Of a DNA stretch of 64,000 nucleotides, positions 14,201 to 24,548 are shown one piece after another. Under the pieces are notes generated by a model. The model was not told the origin of the DNA. It searched no databases and worked only from the letters and a program-made list of their open reading frames with translations. Source of the DNA: Echinococcus granulosus (taxonomy: Eukaryota; Platyhelminthes; Cestoda; Cyclophyllidea; Taeniidae); NCBI RefSeq assembly GCF_000524195.1, contig NW_020170438.1:366398-430397 (forward strand). The letters run 5' to 3'. Made by a program: the position numbers and the translations under genes. Position 1 is the stretch's first letter. The number at the start of each line of letters is the position of its first letter.

Positions 14201-17200
14201 CATCAATCTGCTTCAGAATCGCAGCAAGCATACGACCTTACCATCGCATCATCATAGTTTAATCTACTGACAAAGTTTTCAAGTTGAGGTTTCCAAGGCA
14301 TTGGTTAAAGGCTAGTGTGGAATGGGCCCTTGTCTTTCACAAATCAAAAGTCCCAATTTTACTTGATCACCCTTGAAAGGAAGCTCTTACCAAAGATAAG
14401 TAAAATCCCCGCCCTCACCTCAACAATCAAAGCCAGTGGAGATTTTGCATTGGGTTTGAAAGAGCCCTGTGACTTCCCACCTAGAATCAAAGTAAAGGTA
14501 CAGGAATAGCTGGCAATAGAAATCAAATAAAGAAGACATCTACCACGCACCGGTATAGGACGATAAAACCACATTCTTCTCCTCGGCAGTGTTGATCGAA
14601 ATGAAACCGCCGGTGGGTGGAAAGGCGAACGGTGTTTCCCCGAAGTTGAACAACAACTCGGCGTTCTTTAGACTCACCGAGGGAAAAAGCCCCGCCGAGA
14701 CGTGATGAGGTGGTACATCAAAAGCCTTGGGGAAACGTCTGCCTGTTGGAAAAGCCGGGGATTCAGTCCGACAATTATGGATTGGCAGCATAAACATAAC
14801 ATAAGACACCTACATGTCTTACAATGGTAAAATATATTAGCATCCACCTCGACCTTAACTCCTTGCCTCCTGAACCACGGAGACATTGACAAATGCCTTA
14901 TGTACCTCTGCGACAGTGATACGGGGCTATGTTAGTTGCGATAGGAAATGCGTAATTTCCCCATTGCCATCAAATGAGCGTAAAACCAAGTAATTTCAAA
15001 TGTCAACAATACCAAAAACAATAAGGCGACTGCTTCAGATTCCACCTCTAGTCGTAGCTATAGCACTGCAAAAACTTGCAGTCATCACCAAGACCTACCA
15101 TTTTTGGACCAGCTGATTGTTCGGGAGTCAAGGTCGAGGTAGCAGCCGAGGACATCGTTGAGCCCAAAAGACTCGCCATAATCGTCGAACTGACGACGAT
15201 GAGACTTCTTTCCCGTACCGCCAAAACCGAAACTCTCGGTGTCTGTGCCAATATCGTGACAGGCCAGTGCAGTTGACCAGCCAACACGGCACAGCCCGTC
15301 GTCGGTGACTTTGGCCTCATAGTAGTACTTGCCTACAAGTAGTAGAAGTCAGGTAAGACTTTTTTGTCTCCTACGATTCGTCCCTGAGCCTTCCATGCTA
15401 CACATCTTGTAGAAATTTTGCCAAATTAGGATACAAACCCCCTCAGAATTATATACTGGCATATATAACAGTAAGTCAAGAGCTAATTCTAATCTCATTT
15501 AAGGGTTAATAAACTACATTGTATAGTTCAGTTATTGAACCACTTTGAGCTCTGACGAAACCTAACAAACCATGCACAGTAAAACTTATGCCCCAGTTTA
15601 AAAGTGCCGCTACAACACCTACACTAACTCTGGGACGACCGAGCTCCCAAGAGTAGAGAATCACTAGGTACTTTATTTTCTTCGGGCAGCTTAAAGCGAT
15701 ATTCCTTTGAGCAATCCAAAATGTTTAATCACAAAGCAAACTTCATACAGAGGATGCCTTAGGGATAGCTATCACTCAATTACAAAAGGAGGCTAATAAT
15801 TGACACACTTCTATGGCTTCGGCATTGACTAAGCGGAACTAGAAATACATTTCTGAACGGAAGGAGGGAGAGAGAAAGGGAGGGGGATAATGCTTTTAGC
15901 TGAGAAAAAACGTCAATTACATGAAAATATTTTAAGAAGCTTCATTTTCTGTTATAAAAAAGAACCAAACAAACATATTTGATTGCCGTACGTAAAATGT
16001 TTGATCGTCCCAGATGCTAAGCTAGTCCATATCGCCATGACACGTGACACGTCTGCGACACCGAGCTCAGATAAGAAAATGGAGGATGGGTAAATACAGC
16101 CCCTTACTTCGCTTCCAAGTACCATTCAATTAAAAGAGCAAATGAAAAGATAGAGCAAAAGGACAGCCCATCAAAGATTTACATTGGTATCTGCTAGTAA
16201 AGAGCAGCATCACTAACAAAAAACCATAAAATTCACAAATGACATTCTTGTCAAATGTAGCTAATCAAGCTCAATAACAAAAAAATGTTTGCCAGTAGTG
16301 TTAGTATTTAATGTATGAAATAGTTATAACCTCACCATGGTTTCTGACACCCTTTGTGGCCCGTGCTCCATGCCAACCAAATTGATCACGACTTTGGCAG
16401 AGGAGACCATTTGGGTCAATGGCAAAGGCCTCAGTTCTATCAAACACGTTGAGGCAAACATTTTTTGCCACCTTGATGCCACCTTCAGGAGTCTTTTTGG
16501 TCTAAAACAAAACGGAGAAGTGCTTGAGTAAAATAGGAAGTTGAATGGACTTCCAAGTCAATATATCTACAATTTAACAAATACGCTAAGTTCGCCTCAA
16601 TATCAGGCTTGGAAGTTTGAAGCATCATACATGGGGCTTTCAAATTAAATCTGGATCTCTGTTTGCAGGTCAAGGACATAGAGACCCAGTGAAATAGCCC
16701 GTGTCACATGTGTTAAATTTCTACCCTTGACAGTCAGTGTTCGCTTTACGGACCAGTCCAAGCTACTCATTATTAACCAGGATGCAAGGTAACAGTGGCG
16801 GGGAGTGCATGCAACATCCTCTGGTGACGACCAAGGTTTCGTACCAACAACGGCGTCAATTCTTAAAATACGGTTATCGACTATATTTACAAAGAACCTC
16901 AAGCACAGCACACTTTGACGGTGGGACGTTTAAAAACTCAACATTGAGACATTTCAATAGTGTCAGTCGTAAAGACACGCATACCCCTGGGCGTTAGTGA
17001 TGATCCCGATGCGGTGGTTACAAGTGGGTCATCATCATAAACATCATCCCCATCACCATCACAATAGTAATTTCTGTAAAAATTAATCCAATGTGTGGAA
17101 TGGCATTCTGATACCAGATGTCCGATCAATATTTCTTCAGCATGGAAACGCACAAGAGTCCGATCTTTTTGCGGCAACAGTGAACACAACACGATCATTC

Positions 17201-19315
17201 ACCAGCACGCATATTTCTAATGTCGAAAAGTGAAAGGCCCTTTCCTAGAACTGATCAAACGCAATGATTAATCGCTTTATTTTGGGGCTGAGATATGGGT
17301 AGGAATTTTACCCAAAATTTTTCCAAAAACTTATTTTTCCACTTACAAACTCAAAACATCCCGACTTAACGTGTATAATAGATTAAATAAAGTGATTTTA
17401 TCTGCTATAGGCCAAGTAAACAGACACACATTGAATTATCCTCAAACCCAGTGTTAACAGGCTTACCAATTTTCCACCCTCTAGATCCTTGAGCGTCTCG
17501 TAGACAATCTGAATGACAGGAAGACAGAAAGCACCAGTCTTTCCACTGCCAGTTTCCGCGGCCATGAGAACGTCACCACCACCCAAGATGAGAGGCACAG
17601 CCTCGCTCTGAATGTCCGTCGGCAGAATCCAGTCCATCTCCTGGACTGCCTTCGACAGCTCTGGCAATACGCCCATTTCTACATAGGAATAAAAGCCATT
17701 ACAGTGTCGGCTAGTTGTAAATAGATTGCGAAAGTAAGAAACACTATCGTCACTGGCGTCTCACATACATGACTCCCCACTTTTCTCGGTTGATTTCTCA
17801 CATCACTTATGTGACATTTAATTAAATTGGTGGGATTTGGACTAGAAAAAAAAAAAATGGAACCACCGATCCCACAATAAGACAATAAAACACCCGGATC
17901 GTAACTACCAACTTTTTCCTGCAATCTGGTCATCAAACATGCTGAAGAAAAATTAAAAGGTTGTTATTTTCAATTGGAAACGGCTCGAAACTTGCATACG
18001 AGTTATTTTTACACAGCCTATGACAACCCCTCCTGGCTAAACCTAGGATTCCTGCGATTAGCTTCCAAAGTTAGCATGTAGCATGCCACATCGGCAAGTT
18101 TTAACAGCTAGTAGAAAAGTTCAGTAGGAAGCGTACACAATACCCATTCCCAACAACTAAAACACAAATGGTTTCGTAGATGTACGGCTAGATGACATTG
18201 GACGATAATACCTTAAGAAGGGAACCGAAGAAGCGTTTTAGTAAGACACGCAAACTGTTCAAAATTATGAGCAACTCGGATTTCACGACTGAATTATTAG
18301 TATCATAAGGAGATTCGGAGACGATAGGCGAGTTGTTTAGGCTCACCTAAATGGTAGTCTATGTCGATAAAATGTATTTTCCCCGTGAATAAGTTAAAAG
18401 ATTAGCATTCAGCACGTTAGAGGTTAAAGCCTAACAAGAAGTGAGTACAAATTATCTGAAGAATAGGATGAACTACGATTTACCAGAATGAATTACGAGT
18501 GACTTAAAACGACGTGAAAAGTGCAAACTATTTAGGCCAAGTTGGTCTTTCGATGGATAATTTGAAATACACTCAGAGCTAAGCTGGGACTTGTCAAAAA
18601 CGACAGATAGAAAGTATCTGCAGACAATGCGAAATAGTCTTTAATGACTCAGAAGATGTTTGTGCTTCGTCAACAAGCAGAACCAAGGAAGTCAGTGCGT
18701 ATCTTAAGAGCGTCTTCGGTGATGATTTAATTGAAAAACACTGACATTTAAAGAAAACCAGTGAAACAAGAAGGGTTAACTTTGGGCACCTCCATTCCCA
18801 CCTAAATGCCTCGCGTTTTAAAGTCACATCTCTCAAGCAAGCCGTACGACACGAAGTCTTGTAAGAGTAAAACTCTCTTTTGAGTGAGGTGGCCTCAGCT
18901 AAATCTGCCAGATTCATCAGATATTTTAAAACAAAAGGGTTTATAAAAAGAGCGCAAATGGAAATATGAGAATATGTCGGCAAAATTATGCATATTTACG
19001 GCTCATAATGGAAGCTTATGAAGTATCACACGTATTTTACGACTTCCCACATGTTATATCGAGTCGTCGCGGCAAGTTAAGTCACACCATTAATTCTGAT
19101 GAAAAAAAATAGATGTAATAAATAGTTAGAATTGATTTTCATGAAATAGTTTCATACTAAAAATCTGTCTGCTGAAATCAGCATGCCGGCACTTACAAAG
19201 CAAAACCACCTGACAAAACATTGTTTTACATAAATGTAGACCCGCATGAGATGGAGATCACAAATAATCATTTAAAAAACAATAGATACCCACCAGTTTC
19301 GAAAGCTGTTCCCAT
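5105..19315 (-). CDS. DDX1: ATP-dependent RNA helicase DDX1, complete, 17 coding exons
   Basis: DDX1 is a DEAD-box helicase known to act in tRNA ligase, RNA transport and RNA/DNA hybrid work. Exons, all minus strand with GT-AG borders: 19294-19315, 17467-17678, 16336-16501, 15099-15332, 14551-14742, 14419-14480, 13281-13418, 11620-11859, 9774-9848, 8774-8897, 8537-8683, 7586-7677, 7430-7502, 6544-6616, 6409-6451, 5305-5521, 5105-5229. Phases agree throughout and give 744 residues (human: 740). Seen: AAETGSGKT (47-55), a SPRY domain inserted about 80-275, PSRELAEQT (297), TPGR (349), DECD (373-376) in place of DEAD, SAT (410), ALIFCRTK (515), TDVAARGID (578), HRIGRVGR (607), and a DDX1-type tail. 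The SPRY insertion between motifs I and Ia is diagnostic for DDX1. The start ATG was chosen because exon 1 splices in frame to give [10 protein letters not shown], matching the family N-terminus. The last seven residues differ from vertebrate DDX1. No break was found. Confidence 0.95.
5305..5521 (-). CDS. DDX1: DDX1 coding exon 16: C-terminal DDX1 region
   Basis: Encodes [40 protein letters not shown] and [14 protein letters not shown]. The WYH and GC-rich segments are typical of the DDX1 tail. The donor AATA|GTGGGT was chosen because it restores frame to exon 17; reading on instead gives an unrelated tail that soon stops. Confidence 0.9.
6409..6451 (-). CDS. DDX1: DDX1 coding exon 15 (43 nt)
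   Basis: Encodes [14 protein letters not shown], equal to human [14 protein letters not shown] at 11 of 14 positions. It sits only 92 nt after exon 14. Acceptor TTAG|A and donor AAG|GTAGGG fit both neighbours. Confidence 0.92.
6544..6616 (-). CDS. DDX1: DDX1 coding exon 14: motif VI
   Basis: Encodes [20 protein letters not shown] then [12 protein letters not shown] is motif VI with the arginine finger. The donor AACG|GTGCGT leaves phase 2, completed as Arg by exon 15. Confidence 0.95.
7430..7502 (-). CDS. DDX1: DDX1 coding exon 13: motif V
   Basis: Encodes [20 protein letters not shown] and [13 protein letters not shown] is helicase motif V. The donor TATG|GTGAGA leaves phase 1. Confidence 0.95.
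7586..7677 (-). CDS. DDX1: DDX1 coding exon 12
   Basis: Encodes [20 protein letters not shown] then [11 protein letters not shown]. Downstream of its donor (AAG|GTGCGT) the intron contains a run of 12 C on this strand (7554-7565). Confidence 0.94.
8537..8683 (-). CDS. DDX1: DDX1 coding exon 11: motif IV
   Basis: Encodes [39 protein letters not shown] and [11 protein letters not shown]. The first codon is completed from exon 10. The donor is GGTG|GTGAGT. Confidence 0.95.
8774..8897 (-). CDS. DDX1: DDX1 coding exon 10
   Basis: Encodes [15 protein letters not shown], then [17 protein letters not shown], a less conserved linker that aligns with human VVPVNPKTDRLWERL and IRTDDVHAKDNTRPG. The donor CTG|GTTAAG is weaker than its neighbours; phase 1 fits the next exon. 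Confidence 0.88.
9774..9848 (-). CDS. DDX1: DDX1 coding exon 9
   Basis: Encodes [20 protein letters not shown] then TVHHV, matching the segment linking the two helicase lobes (MHFPTWVDLKG in human). Acceptor CTCAG|AAC, donor GTC|GTAAGT, phase 0. Confidence 0.93.
11620..11859 (-). CDS. DDX1: DDX1 coding exon 8: motifs Ib, II (DECD) and III
   Basis: Encodes [31 protein letters not shown] and [18 protein letters not shown]. Motif II is written GAC-GAA-TGT-GAT, so Cys replaces the Ala of DEAD. Acceptor CCAG|GTT, donor GCC|GTAGGT, phase 0. Confidence 0.96.
11880..13250. repeat. Degenerate GATG/TGGA tetranucleotide tract (DDX1 intron 7)
   Basis: Much of intron 7 is made of diverged GATGGA, TGAATGGA and GATAGATGG words without long exact arrays, as expected of an old minisatellite or microsatellite that has accumulated substitutions. 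It creates many short minus-strand ORFs rich in Pro/Ser/His/Leu that are not genes. Confidence 0.55.
13281..13418 (-). CDS. DDX1: DDX1 coding exon 7: motif Ia
   Basis: Starts exactly at PSRELAEQT (motif Ia), followed by [19 protein letters not shown] (GG motif). Acceptor GATAG|CCT, donor GGG|GTAAGT, phase 0 at both ends. Confidence 0.96.
13715..14050 (+). repeat. Dispersed repeat, copy 1, with CAT-rich tail (DDX1 intron 6)
   Basis: Shares an ordered series of blocks with 16770-17170: GTGGC.GG.AGTGCATGCAAC, then TTTAATAG/TTTCAATAG, GTCAGTGATGATCCCGA, CATCATCA.CAT and GAT..C.GATCAA.TTCTTC. A CAT/CAC-rich stretch at 13947-13982 is part of the unit. Too long and too unlike tRNA to call a typical SINE by eye. 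Confidence 0.7.
14419..14480 (-). CDS. DDX1: DDX1 coding exon 6 (62 nt)
   Basis: Encodes [20 protein letters not shown], the strand leading into helicase motif Ia. The acceptor is CTAG|GT and the donor GTTGAG|GTGAGG, leaving phase 0. Confidence 0.92.
14551..14742 (-). CDS. DDX1: DDX1 coding exon 5: end of SPRY
   Basis: Contains [37 protein letters not shown] and GGFISI, the last SPRY strands. The acceptor is CAACAG|GC and the donor ACCG|GTGCGT. The frame also runs open past the donor for three codons before a stop, so the donor decides the end. Confidence 0.93.
15099..15332 (-). CDS. DDX1: DDX1 coding exon 4: SPRY core
   Basis: Contains [19 protein letters not shown] and [20 protein letters not shown], then [18 protein letters not shown]: the central strands of the SPRY domain, very close to other DDX1 proteins. 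Both ends are phase 1. Confidence 0.96.
16336..16501 (-). CDS. DDX1: DDX1 coding exon 3: start of SPRY insertion
   Basis: Contains [20 protein letters not shown] and GARATKG, matching the start of the DDX1 SPRY domain. The acceptor is TTTTAG|ACC (phase 0) and the donor CATG|GTGAGG (phase 1). Confidence 0.95.
16770..17170 (+). repeat. Dispersed repeat, copy 2, with CAT-rich tail (DDX1 intron 2)
   Basis: Same orientation and block order as the copy at 13715-14050. Shared landmarks include GGAGTGCATGCAACA, TTAGTGATGATCCCGATG and a CAT-rich run at 17028-17063. Both copies lie antisense to DDX1. Confidence 0.7.
17467..17678 (-). CDS. DDX1: DDX1 coding exon 2: Q-motif region and Walker A
   Basis: Reads [20 protein letters not shown] onward and contains the Q-motif equivalent ([11 protein letters not shown]) and motif [13 protein letters not shown], the ATP phosphate-binding loop. 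The acceptor is TAG|AA and the donor TTG|GTAAGC, leaving phase 0. Confidence 0.95.
19294..19315 (-). CDS. DDX1: DDX1 coding exon 1 (22 nt)
   Basis: Encodes MGTAFET plus one base, followed by donor GTGGGT. Joined to exon 2 it restores a Glu codon (G|AA) and reads ETEMGV, the usual DDX1 N-terminus. A TATATAAA string directly precedes the ATG. About 40 nt of upstream leader ends in a pyrimidine-poor CTACAG that could be a cis- or trans-splice acceptor; this last point is inference. Confidence 0.75.
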
Positions 19316-22300
19316 TTTATATAATGCTCGCGAGAGGATATGGGAGCCTGACTATGTGGGTCAAAGCGTTCAGCCCCAAGCTGTAGCTTAGCCAATCAAA
19401 GATAAAAATTGGTTAATCGTTTACTTAATTAATACTCAGTTGTTTTTAGTGTAATTCGTGTTTGAGGATTTTAAAATGATTTCAAGTAAAAAATTTGCAG
19501 CCATGAACATAAATACCCTCCCATTTATCTAATGAAGCTATATTGCAGAGTCGGCGGAAGGATTGGGTCACTTTTCATTATTTATACTTTTTGATTACCA
19601 CATACTCTCACCTGCATAACCGGATTTGTATTGATAATGAAATGCTGCCTATCCCCTTCTTAGGTCGCGCAAACATCAAAAATTTTTATTCAAGGAAGAC
19701 CTTGAATTTTACATACCTGTCAAAAATCAAAATTAGTTAGTTAGGCATATCTGTAGTTATTTCAGCAGTTGAAGTGGGGCATTCTTGTCAACGATTCCAA
19801 TTCTCCCCCAACTTAAAGTCTCTCTTATAGCTAAAGGGAACTGTTATCATACTAACATCAATACGTTAATGATAAACTACAGAAGCACGATCATGGTGCC
19901 TCAATCAGTAAACTCCAAACTTATTGCAGCACATACCCCAAAAGACAGGGTCTCGACACACTCCCACTTCATGGAACAATTATTCAAGGGATCCATTGGA
20001 AGCGAAAAAACTGCTACCCCGCCCAACCACGATTACGCCAGGTGGTGGGATGACACACTACCAAAAACCCAATCAAAAGCCTAAACGTCACACGCTCCCG
20101 CAACCACTAGTTTGAAGTGCTGACTGACGTCGCGACGTCACCATCCCAGCAGGGTAGTCACTAACTCCCCAGTAATCATGTAAGGTCCCCTCCAATTACC
20201 CACCCCAGAATCCGAGCTAACCTTCATATCATGAATGAAAACATCACACATCATCGGAACTATATCTCAAGTGTATACTCCCGTACATGGAAATATTCCT
20301 TTAGACAACAATGCACTTCGTTATCTATTCACTAAATATACATTTGTCAAGGGTGTTCTGCAGCAAAAATTTTACATGGTAGTAAAACAAAAGCGTACAT
20401 TTTCTAGAAGGTCCCCCTCCTCCCCCAGTAAATGCACAAAGTCAAATCCAAAAGCCGACGCTCAAAAGCCAACGTGAAAGTCGTAAAAAGGTTTCGGAGC
20501 ATAGAGGAATGTCGCGATCCCTCCTTTTCTTCCTCAAATATCGTTATCATCATCGAAATGCTTGTGAAGTAGCACAAGGATGGCGAGTGACTAGAAAAAT
20601 AAACCAATCAAAGCGTTTTTACAAGCATTAAGTTAAGGAAGGGGAGAAAAATGGGGGTATTTATGGATTCGAGAGAGCGTTTTGATACACCCATAGCGAA
20701 TAAGCGTAACACGCTTGAGAGACTTGCAGTAGATGCCAGGAGACCAAAAAATTGAATTTGGGGGTGGGAAAAGATTGGAAAATCATGACCCATAGGGTAT
20801 CCGACCTCCTCAAACCGCAGATTTGATAGCTATAGCCTATTAGTTAGCATGAACTCAATCAACATTGGTGACAACTTGGTGGAACCAGCCATCATGAATG
20901 GGTACGGCTTACGTGTAACAAAAGCGAATAGCCCCCAATCACGCTATTGAATTTGTTTCAGTAGCACGACGCAAAAGAGTGAGAATTATGGGCAAATCAG
21001 CTGGGAATGTAGGCACTATCGAAAAGTGGACGATTGTATTACATCTACGGATTAAAACGAAGAATAATGAGAGCGGCAGATCTCTGCGTGGGTGAGACGA
21101 CTTATCCGACGCAAAACTTAAAAGACCTACATGACCACATAATAATAAAACACGCTTTTCAGGGCACAAAGTTAAAGATGAACTCATACGAACAAAGGCT
21201 GATTAATGCAATAATTTTACTTTGACGAACTAGCTATCAGTGTCATGCATGTGACTCATAAGGTCTTATATAGTGTAGGTTCCCTATCAGATTTTGTCAG
21301 TTCATTAGATTAAAATGACTAAAATGTCTCCGTAAGAGTGGGACATTTGGGATGTGCTTGACATGAGGATAATTGTATTTGGAAGTGCAAATGTCAACAA
21401 GACCAAACTTATTTGCACATACATTAATAAGGCAATCGTGCATTCAGACCACATGTAAATGATTTCTAACCTGAGTGGTTGTGTCAACTCAAGGAACAGC
21501 GTATAACGGAAGGCAGTAGTTGTAAGCCAGAGATTTCTCCGATAAAAAGTGGTCTGGGGTGTCACTGAGCCTGTCAGCACAAAGTTTCACCATCCACCGA
21601 CGTTCCACACGAAACTATAGAGCCAAAGAGAAGAGGATGGCTATTACTAGTATCTACAATGTGATAGTCCCCAATCACCGCGATGTTTCAATGAATTGCT
21701 CTTCAATTTCTTCCAGTGGTCAAGAATTTACGTCACTGACAGATTGCTTAAATTTGCAAGTGTGAATTACAGAAGGTCAATGCGGTTGGAAGCAGATGAA
21801 CAGTTCTGTTTTAACAGATCAGAAGCGTGTTTACAGCAGCGAAAAGCGACTAGTCACTAAATAGCATCCGAACTTGTTGTTCAATAAACACCGTATCACT
21901 TTTGTTTGGAGAGTTAAAATAGCACTGGGTTTTGGGCAATTCGAGAGCTTTAACTCATCGCGAATATCTTTCAATTTGTGTATTACAGCAGATTAACAAT
22001 CAAGATTCAATTCCTCAATAAAAGTCCACGAAACATTACAAAAAATAACGTCATACCGCAAATATTTTCATTCCCACCAGATTATATAATATAATCCGAC
22101 GCTACTGCAATTTAACCCACGGCATCATGCCTGTCCATGTCCAAGCGACACAAGCATAACACGCGAAATCCTAACGACCACAAAAGGACCGAAGTAAGTA
22201 CACGTAGGGAGGCAAGAACCGGAGAAGAGTGGGGCCAGGGGGCTAGTGCAAGTAAGCAGTATTTTTTGGTGCAACTAAAACTAGCAAAAGGACCACAGAA

Positions 22301-24371
22301 AAAAACACTCCGACTTAAGGATTTCAGCTCTGCTAACTGAACTACCGTCGGGCAGCACCACGACCCACATCTTGGCGAGCTCAGTATTGCTCGGATGCGT
22401 AATGCCGCGTTTCATTGTACAGAGCGTTGAACTTTTAAACTACCTTCGACCTCTTCCCAGTATAAATCGTTCCATTGAGCCGAAAATATCGACAACTTTT
22501 CGAGGGAAAAGGGTAGGCGAATAAGAATTTGCATCATTGGCAAAGCAAATGCTAATGGAAGTGAGAAACGGACTTTCTGTGCCCACAGAAGCCTTCAAAC
22601 AGATCTGACATTTGAGTGTAGTACAAAGTGGACACAACCTTAACATTCAAAGCACTTGGAATTTGCCTCAAGAGGGGGAGAGACGAAACAGTATTTGGGC
22701 GGAGCCACTTGTCCGACAGTTCTGGCTGAGCTGACCGACCGCATTCGCAACAACTGGCGTAGTCACCAGGGTAAAAGCTAAGCCTGCCCTCAAAATTGTC
22801 ATAACCGGAGTGCACCTTGTCAAACACTAGATCAAGATCTAGGGAAATCAAAATATACAATCGGGTTAAGGGAAGAAACGTGTGATCACAAAATCATACA
22901 TACATTTGACTTCATTTAGCAATACCCATTTGAAATCATGACTCACTTCTCATTGATGAGGCTGGATAAATTTTGAGAGCATAGGATCCATAATAACGTG
23001 GACCAACTTTCTGCCTCTAAGATGGATGAGGAGGATAACAAAATCAAAAAGTACGCGTCGAATTTCAAGCCTTTATAGACATGTAATTCTGGTGGTTCAT
23101 GGTAAACAAGTGCACTCGTTTCGGGTGGATCATAGAATGATTTAAACTTGTGCACTTAAGTTCATATTCACTGGTCAAGTATTTCTTGATACATTCCAAA
23201 GTACATTAAAAGTTAAGATTGGGATTTCAGAAGGTTTTGAAAGAGTGACCCGAATTAATTCCTCCCAAAGCGAGCAACAAATTTAAATGGGACACAAGAA
23301 TACCGTCTTCACAGTGGTTACCAGCAGAATGACTACCACCAGTAAGCAGTCTTCTGTGATCGAAGACGAAAGTACCTGGCGTGTAGGAAAGACCCACAAT
23401 GCTGAACTTCGCTGTATTTCTTTGCTTAACAGGTGGCCGAGATGGAGATAAAACACAACCAAAATTACCTCTTCTTTAGGAGTACACCCTAAAGATCCCA
23501 ACGCAACCCGACCAAGGGCACTACCCCCCCACTGAAAAGCAAGTGACAAAGGCCGACTGCACACCACTTCTCATGTAGCACAATTTCCGCGGAACCAGTA
23601 CATGCTATCGTAAATGTGAATAAACAATCATAATAATCATCGCTATGTTAATTGTCCTATTATATTAAACTTAGCTATAACTTTAACTATGCAAGTCGTT
23701 TTTTCAGAACCCTAATTTGCTTGAATTGGGACGTATAGGTACTAGGCTCCTTTATCATTACGATTTTGCATTCTTAAAGCAGAAAATGTATACATAATCA
23801 AAATTTGGTTAATAATTATAATTATGATTATCTTAGAGTATGTACTCATATTTGCATTCCATTGCATCAGCTCTCACTGATAACTCACCCCACTATCCAA
23901 AAATAAATGAGAATAATATCTCGCTAATCTTAGGTGCCTACTACCATGAATTCACTACGAAGCAGTAGACTACTACCCTTTTTGCGGCGATAAATAACTG
24001 CAAGCAAGACAGGTCCTACATAGTCTAATATATATCTCGACAAGAGCCGCCAGACAAGCTTCAAGCAACCAATTCCTCTAAGCCTGACAGACAAACCAAA
24101 GCACGCATTAACATCTATTATTAAAGGCTTACAAGCGTCATATGAAAAATCATCTAAAAAGTGAAGGGATAAGGCAACGTTGCGATAAAAGGGAGCAGTA
24201 AAACAGTCACTTAAATTTACGCCGACAGTAATATAAAACAAAAATCTCAATCTGCTTGACAAAATGGTCGCCACAGGCCTTTGATGCTGATCTACAAGGG
24301 ACAGTGAAACTTTTGGTCATAGAAAATGAAGTAGACCAACCAAAAAAGACGGTGTGCCGCAACGGGAGTAG
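19316..24371. other. Intergenic between DDX1 and the PPxY gene
   Basis: Should hold the DDX1 promoter (minus strand) and the 3' end of the PPxY gene. Except for the CRE-like palindrome, I recognise no gene. A 102-codon minus ORF near 22552-22860 with a CCEC segment has no family resemblance I can name. Confidence 0.45.
20125..20140. promoter_or_regulatory. 16-bp perfect palindrome with two CRE-like half sites
   Basis: TGACGTCGCGACGTCA equals its own reverse complement and contains TGACGT in each direction, the core bound by CREB/ATF-type bZIP proteins. It lies about 0.8 kb upstream of the DDX1 start codon. Regulatory use is inference. Confidence 0.35.
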
Positions 24372-24548
24372 CTATGAGGCGGAATAAGGGGGAGGAGGCG
24401 GGGGAGGGGGCTGAGGCACATCCGTCAAGCTCGAGCCCAGAGCGACGTTGGTAGGTGCTGGATAAGGAGCAGTCGGGGCCGGTGCGGTCACGGCTGGATA
24501 CGGCGGTGGCTGGATGCCCGGTGGGGGTGAAGCGGGATAGGGCGGCGG
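24372..24548 (-). CDS. PPxY membrane protein terminal exon 4: proline-rich tail
   Basis: Acceptor TTTATCAAAATCCAG|, then PPPYPASPPPGIQPPPYPAV and further Pro/Ala sequence, eight prolines, YSAS and TAG. Three PPxY motifs are visible. Phase 0 entry matches exon 3. Local GC content is much higher than in the flanks, as expected for proline codons. Confidence 0.85.
   Translation of the reverse strand, partial: PPPYPASPPPGIQPPPYPAVTAPAPTAPYPAPTNVALGSSLTDVPQPPPPPPPPYSAS

Noticed and set aside
18594..18983. 129-codon minus-strand ORF in DDX1 intron 1
   Set aside because: Same strand as DDX1 but no family resemblance, and DDX1 splices cleanly without it.
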